Below, in pieces: positions 7,718 through 16,325 of a DNA stretch of 64,000 nt. This DNA is from Halanaerobium congolense. Lineage in GTDB: Bacteria > Bacillota > Halanaerobiia > Halanaerobiales > Halanaerobiaceae. Positions within the stretch are counted from its first letter, which is position 1. Every line of letters begins with the position of its first letter. The notes beneath the pieces are model-generated. The model made no database searches. It saw only the letters and a list, made by a program, of their open reading frames with translations, and was not told the origin of the DNA. The DNA is taken from the NCBI RefSeq assembly GCF_004366375.1, contig NZ_SOEF01000002.1:62001-126000 (forward strand), given 5' to 3'. Made by a program: the position numbers and the translations under genes.

Positions 7718-8754
7718 TGATTAAAAAGGAAGAATTAAAAAATTCAACAGTAAATGAAATAATAGAGGAGTATCCATATACAGAAAGTTTTTTTGATGGA
7801 CAAAAATTAGCTGTTGATGATGGAGATAAAAGTTTAAGAGAAATTTTTGCAGACTTAACAGTAGAAGAAATGGAAGATGTAGTTTTTGATGTAGATCAAT
7901 TTGCAGATAGTCTGGCTTCTCACATTAGAAATATGCAGGAATTTCTTGGTGAAAATGATTCAGTGGTTGGAACTCTTTCTATTCTTGCAGGTAAAGATAA
8001 GGATGGAGAGCTAGAAAATTATGATAAACTGGATATTAAAAGTGGAGAAATCATATCTATAGTTGGTCCAACCGGTTCTGGTAAAAGTAGACTGCTGGCA
8101 GATATTGAATGGACTGCTCAAGGAGATACTCCAACTGAAAGAAAGATCTTGATTAATGATGCAGTGCCAGATAAAAAATGGCGCTTTACAGGAGGTAAAA
8201 AACTAGTAGCTCAGCTTTCTCAGAATATGAACTTTGTTATGGATCTTTCAGTGATTGAGTTTTTAAATTTACATGCTGAAAGTCGTTTGATAGATAACCA
8301 GGAAGAAGTTGTAGAGAGAATATTTACAGAAGCAAATCAGCTGGCAGGTGAGCAGTTCAGCCGTGATGCTCAGATTACCAGTTTAAGTGGTGGGCAGTCT
8401 CGAGCTTTAATGATTGCAGACACAGCTATTTTGAGTTCTTCTCCAATTATCTTAATTGATGAAATAGAAAATGCCGGAATCAACCGTGAAAAGGCTTTAG
8501 AGCTTTTGGTCGGAGAGGAGAAAGTAGTTTTAATGGCTACTCACGATCCAATTTTAGCTTTAATGGGAGATAAGAGAATTATCATTAATAATGGTGGAAT
8601 AAAAGATATAATTAAAACCACCGCAGAAGAAAAAGAATTAATGAAGGAACTCAAGGTTTTGGATAAAGTAATGACTGATCTACGAGAAGATCTGCGTTAC
8701 GGAAAAAACTTATCAAGAATTAGCGATGAATTAGCTGCTGTTAAGACTGCTTAA
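7717..8754 (+). CDS. ABC-type ATPase with N-terminal DUF1858-like segment, no permease partner
   Basis: 345 residues. The N-terminal 75 residues (VNEIIEEYPYTESFF...LREIFADL) resemble a DUF1858 domain. An ABC ATPase domain follows: Walker A GPTGSGKS (117-124), Q-loop near 166-170, signature LSGGQ (223-227), Walker B IILIDE (244-249) and H-loop ATHD. A tail of about 60 residues, rich in charged residues, follows. No membrane protein is encoded in the operon, so it is unlikely to be a standard transporter subunit; SufC-like soluble ABC ATPases are a precedent. It starts on the stop codon of the GTPase. Function unknown; the terminator at 8828 ends the operon. Confidence 0.8.
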   Translation: MIKKEELKNSTVNEIIEEYPYTESFFDGQKLAVDDGDKSLREIFADLTVEEMEDVVFDVDQFADSLASHIRNMQEFLGENDSVVGTLSILAGKDKDGELENYDKLDIKSGEIISIVGPTGSGKSRLLADIEWTAQGDTPTERKILINDAVPDKKWRFTGGKKLVAQLSQNMNFVMDLSVIEFLNLHAESRLIDNQEEVVERIFTEANQLAGEQFSRDAQITSLSGGQSRALMIADTAILSSSPIILIDEIENAGINREKALELLVGEEKVVLMATHDPILALMGDKRIIINNGGIKDIIKTTAEEKELMKELKVLDKVMTDLREDLRYGKNLSRISDELAAVKTA

Positions 8755-8827
8755 AAACCAGCTTAAATTGCAGTGAATGCCGGCAGATTTAAGGAAGGCA
8801 GATTATAATTTTAATTGAATAGAATAG

Positions 8828-8861
8828 AAAAAGCTGCGGTAAATTTATCCGCAGCTTTTTT
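8828..8861. terminator. Bidirectional terminator between the DUF1858 operon and gnd
   Basis: Arms AAAAAGCTGCGG and CCGCAGCTTTTTT form a 12-bp stem with A and T tracts on both sides, serving the plus-strand operon and the converging gnd unit. Confidence 0.88.
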
Positions 8862-8898
8862 AAACTCAACTTTTTAATTATTACTTTGTTTAAAATGG

Positions 8899-10296
8899 TT
8901 ATTCCCATTCAGTGTGAAAAGTTCCTTCAGTATCAAGACGCTGATAGGTATGTGCTCCAAAGAAATCTCTTTGAGCCTGGATTAGATTAGCCGGCATTTT
9001 TTCTGATTTAAGGCTGTTAAAATAATCTGCTGCAGCATGAAGAGCGGTTAATGGTAGTTCTGATTCAGCAGCTTCATTTATAATTTCTTTTAAATCAGCA
9101 GCAGAATTCACAAGCTTAGATTTAAACTGTTCTGCTGTAATTAATGTATCAAGCTGCATCTCAGCTGTAAATGCTTTTTGAATAGGTTCCAAAAGACCTG
9201 AACGAATAATGCAGCCATCTTCCCAGATGCGTGCAATTTCTTTATAATTTAAATTATAATCATATTCTTCAGAAGCGGCTTTTAAGAGCTTAAATCCTTC
9301 TGCATAGGCTATTACTGAGGCAAAATAGAGGGCTGATTTAAGCTTTTTAATTAAATTTTCTTTTGCTAGTTCTCTATTCTGACTTTTTTCAAACTGATCT
9401 GCAATTTTAACTCTTTCTTCTTTAATTGCTGACATTAAACGAGCATTGACCCCGGCATTAATTGTGGGAATAGCAGTACCAAGATCCAGAGCGCTCTGAA
9501 CACTCCATTTGCCAGTGCCTTTATGCTTGGCTTTATCAAGAATTATATTAATTAATTTTTGGTTAGTTTTAGGATCTTCTTTTTTCATGATTTCAGCAGT
9601 GATTTCAACCAGATAAGAATCAAAATCCTGATTCCATTCTGCGAAAACATCTCCAATTTCTTCAGCTTCTAACTTTAAAATCTTTCTCATAAAATCATAA
9701 ATTTCTGCTAGAACTTCCATGATTCCGTATTCAATTCCATTATGGACCATCTTTACATAATGACCGGCAGATTTGGGACCTAAATAACTGACACAGGCAC
9801 CTTTTTCTGTTTTAGCAGCTGCATCTTCCAAAATTTCGGAAACTTCTGCATAGGCAGCTTTAGTTCCTCCTGGCATTATTGAAGGCCCGTGTAAGGCTCC
9901 ATACTCACCACCGCTGATGCCAACTCCTAGATAGTTAATTCCTTTTTCAGCGAGGTTTTTTTGCCGTCTATTTGTATCCTCAAAATGAGAATTACCACCA
10001 TCAATAATAATATCATTCTCATCTAAATAAGGTAAAAGACTGTCGATAACTAAATCAACAGGCTTACCAGCTTTAATCATCAGCATAATTTTGCGGGGCT
10101 TAGTTAGAGAAGAGATAAATTCTTCTAAATCATAAGCAGCTTTAATTTCCTGGCTTTCAACTTTATTATCCATAAAAGCTTTTGTTTTGCTGGTAGTCCG
10201 GTTATAAACAGCAATTGAATGATTTCTAGCAATATTAAGAGCCAAATTTTGTCCCATTACTGAAAGTCCAATTAATCCAATTTCATAATTTCCCAT
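8899..10296 (-). CDS. gnd: 6-phosphogluconate dehydrogenase, decarboxylating
   Basis: Converts 6-phosphogluconate to ribulose 5-phosphate and CO2 with reduction of NAD(P)+. The 465-residue length is normal. It has the N-terminal Rossmann motif GLIGLSVMGQNLALNIA, IIDGGNSHFEDT, the substrate loop GVGISGGEYGALHGPSIMPGG and the catalytic region KMVHNGIEYGIME. The C-terminal helical domain is complete (NLIQAQRDFFGAHTYQR). RBS AGGGGGT precedes the ATG. It forms a minus-strand cluster with a cyclase-family gene and zwf, giving the oxidative pentose-phosphate branch. No separate 6-phosphogluconolactonase gene is visible. Confidence 0.96.
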   Translation of the reverse strand: MGNYEIGLIGLSVMGQNLALNIARNHSIAVYNRTTSKTKAFMDNKVESQEIKAAYDLEEFISSLTKPRKIMLMIKAGKPVDLVIDSLLPYLDENDIIIDGGNSHFEDTNRRQKNLAEKGINYLGVGISGGEYGALHGPSIMPGGTKAAYAEVSEILEDAAAKTEKGACVSYLGPKSAGHYVKMVHNGIEYGIMEVLAEIYDFMRKILKLEAEEIGDVFAEWNQDFDSYLVEITAEIMKKEDPKTNQKLINIILDKAKHKGTGKWSVQSALDLGTAIPTINAGVNARLMSAIKEERVKIADQFEKSQNRELAKENLIKKLKSALYFASVIAYAEGFKLLKAASEEYDYNLNYKEIARIWEDGCIIRSGLLEPIQKAFTAEMQLDTLITAEQFKSKLVNSAADLKEIINEAAESELPLTALHAAADYFNSLKSEKMPANLIQAQRDFFGAHTYQRLDTEGTFHTEWE

Positions 10297-10338
10297 TTTT
10301 AATTACCCCCTAAAACAATTCAGCAAATAAATCAACAA

Positions 10339-10374
10339 ACTTTAGTAAATCTATTCACTTTAGTAAATCTATTC
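10339..10374. repeat. Perfect 18-bp tandem duplication
   Basis: Two identical 18-base units (10339-10356, 10357-10374) starting ACTTTAGTAAATC lie in the short gap between the cyclase-family gene and gnd. This looks like a replication-slippage duplication. Confidence 0.8.
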
Positions 10375-10383
10375 AAAATAAAT

Positions 10384-11040
10384 CTATTTAAATAATTTAA
10401 GCATAGTTTCAATTTCTCCGTTTTCAAATAAATAAGCTCTACCAGGTAAACCATCACTATCTGCAATTTTAAGTAAAGAAAGCAGCATGATATAGCTGCC
10501 AGCCGGAACTTGATTTAATCTTAAGCCTTCCAAGATTATAATTTTTTCAGCCAGCAGTTTTTTGTGAGTTGGATGCTCTGACTGGGCTCTTTCAATCCCA
10601 TTTGTGTCTATACCTACACCTTTAATATTTTTATCGATTAAATATTCTGCACCGCTTTCAGCCAGGTAAATAAATTTTTCTGGAGTTTTTTCCAAAAAAC
10701 CCGGCTGAGAATTCTTAGTCTTTAAAATAATAAAAGAATTTTTTTCAATATTATATTCTTTTAAATCAGCTGCGGTTATTTTTTCATCAATTTCTGTCAA
10801 ATCAAGCAGTTTAGACTTATAAAATGGATTTTCTGCAAAAAATAAATTAGCATTTTCTCCATCTTCGAGCATATGCAGTGGTGCGTCAACATGAGTACCT
10901 GTATGAACATTCATTTGAAGTTCTGACTCATGGGCATCACCCTGGTTAAAATCTCTGATTGTTGTTAATCTCGGTCGAATTTCATCTTTACCTTTATAAA
11001 CTAACATATCTTTTCTGATTGTCATTGAAATATCAAACAT
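10384..11040 (-). CDS. Cyclase-family (kynurenine formamidase-like) metal-dependent hydrolase
   Basis: 218 residues with the family's metal-binding motif H-x-G-T-H-x-D (HTGTHVDAPLHM, about 47-58), preceded by the usual N-terminal DISMTI strand. Such enzymes cleave amide or lactone-like bonds, the best known being N-formylkynurenine. Here it sits between zwf and gnd with a 21-base gap to zwf, where a 6-phosphogluconolactonase would be expected; it is tempting to suggest it opens the lactone, but no sequence feature proves this. RBS AAAGGGGGA. Confidence 0.82.
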   Translation of the reverse strand: MFDISMTIRKDMLVYKGKDEIRPRLTTIRDFNQGDAHESELQMNVHTGTHVDAPLHMLEDGENANLFFAENPFYKSKLLDLTEIDEKITAADLKEYNIEKNSFIILKTKNSQPGFLEKTPEKFIYLAESGAEYLIDKNIKGVGIDTNGIERAQSEHPTHKKLLAEKIIILEGLRLNQVPAGSYIMLLSLLKIADSDGLPGRAYLFENGEIETMLKLFK

Positions 11041-11061
11041 TAAAATTTCCCCCTTTGAAAA

Positions 11062-12588
11062 TTAATCTTTATCTAACCAGCTTCTGCCATCTGTTTCTAA
11101 AAGCTTATCAGCTGCAGCTGGCCCCTGTGATAGAGCAGGATATTTATGCAGAGTTATGTTTTCTTCTTCACATTTGGCCTGTATTTTATCAATAAATTTC
11201 CAGGAGTAACAAACTTCTTCCCAACTGGTAAATAAAGTTTTATCGCCAGCAATCATATCATAAATTAAGACTTCATAGTTTTCTGGTGAATTAAAAAACT
11301 GCTGACAACTCTGACAAAATTCCATTTCTACTGGGATAATTTCATTGTTGCTGGCAGGCTTACGAGTATTAAACCTTAGTGAAACTCCTTCTTCAGGCTG
11401 GATTTTAATCAATAATAAATTATTGTCTATATTTTTCTGGTTCAAATAAGCAGAATGAAAGTTATCTTTAAATTCAACTGCAATTGCAGCTTCCTTTTTG
11501 TTTAACCTCTTACCTGATTTAAGATAAATTGGGACTCCCCGCCAGCGCTCATTGTTTAAGAATAATTTAAGGGCTAGGAAGGTAGCAGTTTTTGATTGAG
11601 GATCAATTCCTTTTTCTTCCTGATAAGAATTTATTTTTTCTCCATTCACAAGCTTAGAATCGTACTGACCTCTAACAATATGACGATCGATATTACTTAA
11701 ATCATTATCAGCCAATTTTTTGAAAACTTCTACCTTCTTATTTGAAATTTCTTCAGCTGTTAAATTTTCTGGCTCCTCCATAGCAATTAAAGATAAGACC
11801 TGCAGAATATGGTTTTGAAACATATCTTTAATTACTCCTGCATCATCATAATATTTACCTCGGTCTTTGACCCCTTCAGATTCATTTAAATAAATCTGTA
11901 TATTATCAATATGATCTTTATTCCAGAGAGCTCTGAAAATAGGGTTGCTTAATCGAATAACCATTATATTTTGAATCATTTCTTTACCCAAATAATGATC
12001 TATTCTAAAAATGTTTTCTTCAGAGAAAATATTAGTTAAGGTATCATTTAATTTTTTAGCTGATTTAAAATCGTGCCCAAATGGTTTTTCAATTACTAAA
12101 CGAGCTTTGTTATTTTCCAAGGCGACATCCAGAAGGCCAAAGCTTTTCAATTTTTTTGCAATTTCAGCAAAAAAGTTCGGTGCAGTAGCCAGATAAAAAA
12201 TTCGATCAGAAACTTTTTCTTTTTTTGCTTTATTTTCTAAATTCTTTTTTAGGCGTTTAAAATCATTATCGTCTTTAAATGAAAGCTGAAAATAATCAAT
12301 ATGATCAGCCAACAGCTGCCAAATTCTATTATCAACTTTCTCTTTTTTATTAACTAGTGAATTATATAAAGCATCCAGATACTCTTTTTTATTATCATAG
12401 CGTCTTCCGGTAGCTATAATAGTGTATTGATTAGGTAAAATATCCTTGGCTGCTAAATTATAAAAAGCAGGGATAATTTTATTATGGGCCAAATCTCCAG
12501 TTCCTCCAAATAAAATGAACTGAAAATTTTCTTCAATATTCTTATTGTTGTCTGGATTTTTATATAGTTTATCTAATGTTTCGTTCAC
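11062..12588 (-). CDS. zwf: Glucose-6-phosphate dehydrogenase
   Basis: 508 residues, normal length. The N-terminal nucleotide-binding motif is FGGTGDLAHNKIIPA and the catalytic signature is RIDHYLGKEMIQN. EKPFGHD and the C-terminal SYWKF-like region (CYSWKF) are also present. It oxidises glucose 6-phosphate to 6-phosphogluconolactone. The start is a GTG at 12588, placed 7 bases after GGAGGTG; no upstream ATG fits. It heads the zwf-cyclase-gnd string and probably follows the LUD-domain gene in the same transcript (68-base gap). Confidence 0.96.
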   Translation of the reverse strand: MNETLDKLYKNPDNNKNIEENFQFILFGGTGDLAHNKIIPAFYNLAAKDILPNQYTIIATGRRYDNKKEYLDALYNSLVNKKEKVDNRIWQLLADHIDYFQLSFKDDNDFKRLKKNLENKAKKEKVSDRIFYLATAPNFFAEIAKKLKSFGLLDVALENNKARLVIEKPFGHDFKSAKKLNDTLTNIFSEENIFRIDHYLGKEMIQNIMVIRLSNPIFRALWNKDHIDNIQIYLNESEGVKDRGKYYDDAGVIKDMFQNHILQVLSLIAMEEPENLTAEEISNKKVEVFKKLADNDLSNIDRHIVRGQYDSKLVNGEKINSYQEEKGIDPQSKTATFLALKLFLNNERWRGVPIYLKSGKRLNKKEAAIAVEFKDNFHSAYLNQKNIDNNLLLIKIQPEEGVSLRFNTRKPASNNEIIPVEMEFCQSCQQFFNSPENYEVLIYDMIAGDKTLFTSWEEVCYSWKFIDKIQAKCEEENITLHKYPALSQGPAAADKLLETDGRSWLDKD

Positions 12589-12656
12589 TTAAAACACCTC
12601 CATAACTACATTAAAGTTAACACATTCACTCAGGTATTACTGTAAATAGATTAACA

Positions 12657-13292
12657 TTAATAACCGAGCTCTTCTCCAACCAGAATAACTTTTAATCTTC
12701 CATCTGGATGAGAATATCTAGTAGTTACAGTGTGGCAGCAGATAGTATCATCAACATGGCAGCTGGTGCAGTAACCAACTCTAGTGCAAGGAGTATCCTT
12801 GTCTAATCTGATTGCATTTGCTGGTGCAGCTAGATCATTAACCCGCTTGAGGGCACTTGCTTCATCAGATGAGATTTTATTCATTCCTGCAACAATAATT
12901 ACATGTTTAGGTCCATAGATAAGGGCAGCAATCCGGTTACCAGTTCCATCAATATTTATCAATTTTCCAGTTTGAGTAATTGCATTCGAGCTCATGAGAT
13001 AATAATCTGCACTAAGTGCTTGATGATAAATTTTCTCTTTTTCTTCAGAATTCTCAGCAGTTGACCTATCGAATAATTGGTAGCTGCCTGATTTTAACTT
13101 ATCAAAAATTCCAATTTCTTTTAAGGTCATCGATCCCCCCCAGGAAATTGAAGCATTTTCTTCAATTAGTTCCAGTATTTTTTCTCGTGCTTTTTCTTTG
13201 TTTTCAACATAATAGCCTTCAATATTTCTCTTCTTAAAATATTTAATTACATTTTCTGCCTTTACCTTGTAATACTCTTTTTTATTTGTCAT
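12657..13292 (-). CDS. LUD-domain protein (LutC/YkgG-like)
   Basis: 211 residues of the LUD superfamily, whose better-known members LutB and LutC take part in lactate oxidation. The typical pieces are ENASISWGGSMTLKEIGI, GTGNRIAALIYGPKHVIIVAGMNKI and a Cys-rich C-terminus (TPCTRVGYCTSCHVDDTICCHT) found in the anaerobe subgroup of single-domain LUD proteins. No lutA or lutB is nearby, so a lactate role cannot be claimed. RBS AAAGGGGA before the ATG. Confidence 0.82.
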   Translation of the reverse strand: MTNKKEYYKVKAENVIKYFKKRNIEGYYVENKEKAREKILELIEENASISWGGSMTLKEIGIFDKLKSGSYQLFDRSTAENSEEKEKIYHQALSADYYLMSSNAITQTGKLINIDGTGNRIAALIYGPKHVIIVAGMNKISSDEASALKRVNDLAAPANAIRLDKDTPCTRVGYCTSCHVDDTICCHTVTTRYSHPDGRLKVILVGEELGY

Positions 13293-13439
13293 TAGAATTC
13301 CCCTTTCAAATTTTTTTCTGTTATTAATAATTATTGGACAAAAGTACTGCGATTCCCTGCTTTAGATTAATAAATAATTAAAATAGTGGAAAAAAATTGT
13401 GAAATCTGCTATCATTAAATGCAGGTAAAGTCTAGAGCG

Positions 13440-13464
13440 GGGCCTTAGATTGGGTCCTTTTTTT
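13440..13464 (+). terminator. Terminator-like hairpin in the leader of the xylose sensor operon
   Basis: GGGCCT (13440-13445) pairs with GGGTCC (13452-13457) with two G-U pairs, followed by seven T. It lies 59 bp upstream of the TTG start of the binding protein, within the 230-bp divergent region 13293-13522, so it could be an attenuator or end a short RNA. Confidence 0.55.
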
Positions 13465-13522
13465 CAGCACTTATTAAATTTTTAGATTTTTTAGATAAAA
13501 TATTAATTTGAGGTGATTAAAA

Positions 13523-14560
13523 TTGTTTAACCTTTACAGCTGCAAAAATAATGCAAATAAAATTTTGTTATTTGTGGTATTATTTATGATAATTATGTGT
13601 TTTTCTGCTGATGCTGGAGCAGAGATCAGCTCCAAAAACACAGCAGATTCCGATAAAATGACAATTGCTTTTGTTCCTCGTTCTTTAGAAAATCCAATTT
13701 TCTTAGATGCTTTTGAACATTCCCAAAAAAAGGCCGTAGATTTGGGCATTAATTTAGAATGGCTGGGATCATTTAGCTTTGATTCTGAAAAGCAAATTAA
13801 AATTATTGATAGTTTAATTGAACGAAAAGTAGATGGAATGATTATAAGTGTTAATGACACTCCAAAATATGACAGAATAATTAATAGGGCCATGGAAGCG
13901 GGGATTGCTGTGGCTACATTTGATGCAGATGCCCCCAACAGTAATCGTATTTTTAATATTGGGATTGATAATTATGAGGCAGGAAAAGTAACGGCGGAAG
14001 GTCTGCTTAAGGTTTTGGATCAGAAAAATATTGACTATAATGATCCTGATCAAGAACTGAGAACAATGATTATGACTGGTGTTAAAGGTGCCTTGAATTT
14101 AGAAAAAAGAATCAATGCCTTTTTGGACACTGTCGCAGATACTAATATTGTTATTGAAGATATTGTAGAAAATCAGGATAATGTCAATTTAGCAGTTGAA
14201 TTATTAGAGCAGTATGTACAGAAGAATCCAGATATTGATATAATATTTTTCGTAGGTGGCTGGCCCTTTTATGTTCCGGCAGAGGCACTACCAAATTTTC
14301 GAAATTGGGCTCAAAATGGTGGGGTAGCAGTAGGAATTGATATTTTTTATGATGCTCTCGTGCTGCAGGATAGAGGTTTAATCCATTATTTAGTAGGACA
14401 GGACATGGCCACTATGGGTTCTAAGGGTTTATCAACCCTTTATAATTATATTAAATATGGAGTTAAACCTCCTGAATATATAAAGACTGGTCTGGAAATT
14501 TCAAATCAAGAAAATTTAGATAGATTATTAAGAATTCACCAACCATGGCGTGTTAAATAA
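13523..14560 (+). CDS. Sugar-binding sensor protein (XylFII-like)
   Basis: 345 residues: an N-terminal hydrophobic segment (NKILLFVVLFMIIMCFSADAGA) that can act as signal peptide or membrane anchor, then a type I periplasmic sugar-binding fold (IAFVPRSLENPIFLDAFEH, MIISVNDTPKY, FDADAPNSNR, VGIDIFYDALVL). It directly precedes a YesM-type kinase and YesN-type regulator and lies upstream of xylFGH. This is the arrangement of clostridial XylFII-LytS systems, where the anchored binding protein hands the xylose signal to the kinase. The start is TTG at 13523, 6 bases after GAGGTGA. Ligand identity is inferred from the adjacent xylFGH genes. Confidence 0.83.
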   Translation: MFNLYSCKNNANKILLFVVLFMIIMCFSADAGAEISSKNTADSDKMTIAFVPRSLENPIFLDAFEHSQKKAVDLGINLEWLGSFSFDSEKQIKIIDSLIERKVDGMIISVNDTPKYDRIINRAMEAGIAVATFDADAPNSNRIFNIGIDNYEAGKVTAEGLLKVLDQKNIDYNDPDQELRTMIMTGVKGALNLEKRINAFLDTVADTNIVIEDIVENQDNVNLAVELLEQYVQKNPDIDIIFFVGGWPFYVPAEALPNFRNWAQNGGVAVGIDIFYDALVLQDRGLIHYLVGQDMATMGSKGLSTLYNYIKYGVKPPEYIKTGLEISNQENLDRLLRIHQPWRVK

Positions 14561-14572
14561 GGCGGTAATTAA

Positions 14573-16324
14573 ATGTTTAACTTTATTAAAAAAATTGCAA
14601 ATGGAATTGAAATTCATACGCTTAGAACTAAATTGATTATTTCATTTCTCATAATTGGGCTTTTGCCGATTTTATTATTTGGTTTTTTATCTTTTAACGT
14701 ATACAGTGGTGCTATTAATGATCGGATTAATAATTATTCTCAGGAAATGGTAAACAGAATGAAAAGAGATTTAGAAGATTATATTACTGAAGTTGAAAGA
14801 TTTTTAAGCAAAGAACAGGATTTTTATATTAACCAATTTATAAAATTAACTCAGGCTAATGATTTTCGTAACAGCAGAAAATATGCTTTTAGAATTTGGG
14901 AAGATTTTAATAATGTAAAACAGCTTCGACCTGGATTAAAGGATGTAGCTATAACTTTTCAGGATGGAAGAAGAATCAGCAGCTATGGAACTTATAATAT
15001 TGACATTGATAATTTTAAAGAATCCCTTTATGCTGACGAAAGTGATGAGACATTTTTTACTCAGCCTTATATAAATTATTTTCAAGAAGAAGTGGTGACT
15101 GTAGCTAGATATTACTATCCTGAAATTGCAGAAGAAAATGTTTTAATTTCTGCAGATATTGATTTGGATGTGCTGGCAGATCTTACAGACTTTAACCTTG
15201 GTGAAAAGAGCTATTTTTTAATTGCTGATCAAAATGGAGATATTATCTATCATCCGGAAAAATCTAAAATTGGCGAAAGAAGTTTTTATTATAGTGATGG
15301 TTTTCCGGATCGAAAAGTGAGTCTGAAGGGCGAACAGTACTTATTAACTTCTACTTATTCTGAAGTAACAGGCTGGTATATTATAAGCATGGCTTCTGCT
15401 GATGAAGTTGAGGCTGAATTAAATTACATTACTAATCTTACAATTTACATGACAATTATTGTTTTAATTTTAATCATTTTGCTAACCTTATATCTATCTT
15501 CATCATTATCTAAACCTATTCAAAAGCTGCAGGAGCTGACACATCGTGCTTCAGAAAATGATCTTTCAGTAAAGATTGAAATCAGCGGTGATGATGAAAT
15601 TGCAGAGTTAGGTCAAAGTTTTAATAAGATGATTCGAAGAATTAATAAGTTAATGGAACAAAATGTCCGGGAACAAAAATTTTTAAGACAGTTAGAGATG
15701 GAGAGTCTGGATAATCAAATAAAACCTCATTTTATTTATAACACTCTTGATTTGATTATTGGACTATTAGAAAATAAAGATTTCGATCGAGCCACACATA
15801 TGGTTGAGGCTTTAGGTAAATTTTTCCGACTCAGCTTAAGTCATGGGAAAGAAATGGTTTTAATTAGAAATGAAATTAAGCATGTGAAAAACTATCTTTT
15901 TATTCAGCAGTTTAGACATGGTGAAGAATATGAATATATTATTGATATAGAGGATCCAGAAATTATGGATAAACATATTCCTAAACTAATATTACAGCCA
16001 ATAGTTGAGAATTCAATTTATCACGGGCTGCTTCCAGCTGATAAAAAAGGCTTAATAATCATAAAAGGTCTAAGGAAGAATAAAAACATTTACTTTAAAA
16101 TTGTAGACAATGGAGTTGGAATTGCTCCTGAAAAAGTCGAAGAAATAAATAAGATATTAAAGGGAGAACTAAAAATAGATGATCAGCAAAAGTATTTTGG
16201 GCTTCGAAATGTAAATCAGAGATTGAAGTTAATGTATGGTGGAAATTCCGGGCTTAAAGTTGAAAGTGTCGAAAATGAAAAAACTATGGTAACAATTAGA
16301 ATTGATCAAAGAGGAGGTAAATAA
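14573..16324 (+). CDS. Sensor histidine kinase, YesM/LytS type
   Basis: 583 residues: first membrane helix (about 21-42, LIISFLIIGLLPILLFGFLSF), extracytoplasmic double-Cache-like sensor (about 45-285), second helix (about 290-312, LTIYMTIIVLILIILLTLYL), HAMP linker (STSLSKPIQKL-like), then the His_kinase motif LDNQIKPHFIYNTLDLI, whose His is the phosphoacceptor, and an ATPase domain (LILQPIVENSIYHG; DNGVGI; FGLRNVNQRL). It begins 12 bases after the binding-protein stop and its end abuts the response regulator. It probably detects the sugar-loaded upstream protein through its Cache domain. Confidence 0.93.
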   Translation: MFNFIKKIANGIEIHTLRTKLIISFLIIGLLPILLFGFLSFNVYSGAINDRINNYSQEMVNRMKRDLEDYITEVERFLSKEQDFYINQFIKLTQANDFRNSRKYAFRIWEDFNNVKQLRPGLKDVAITFQDGRRISSYGTYNIDIDNFKESLYADESDETFFTQPYINYFQEEVVTVARYYYPEIAEENVLISADIDLDVLADLTDFNLGEKSYFLIADQNGDIIYHPEKSKIGERSFYYSDGFPDRKVSLKGEQYLLTSTYSEVTGWYIISMASADEVEAELNYITNLTIYMTIIVLILIILLTLYLSSSLSKPIQKLQELTHRASENDLSVKIEISGDDEIAELGQSFNKMIRRINKLMEQNVREQKFLRQLEMESLDNQIKPHFIYNTLDLIIGLLENKDFDRATHMVEALGKFFRLSLSHGKEMVLIRNEIKHVKNYLFIQQFRHGEEYEYIIDIEDPEIMDKHIPKLILQPIVENSIYHGLLPADKKGLIIIKGLRKNKNIYFKIVDNGVGIAPEKVEEINKILKGELKIDDQQKYFGLRNVNQRLKLMYGGNSGLKVESVENEKTMVTIRIDQRGGK

Positions 16325-16325
16325 T

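Noticed and set aside
2566-12630. Shared 13-mer GTGAATGTGTTAA in the 2503 RNA candidate and (minus strand) upstream of zwf
   Set aside because: Matches of this length are expected by chance many times in 64 kb of AT-rich DNA; no further similarity flanks it.
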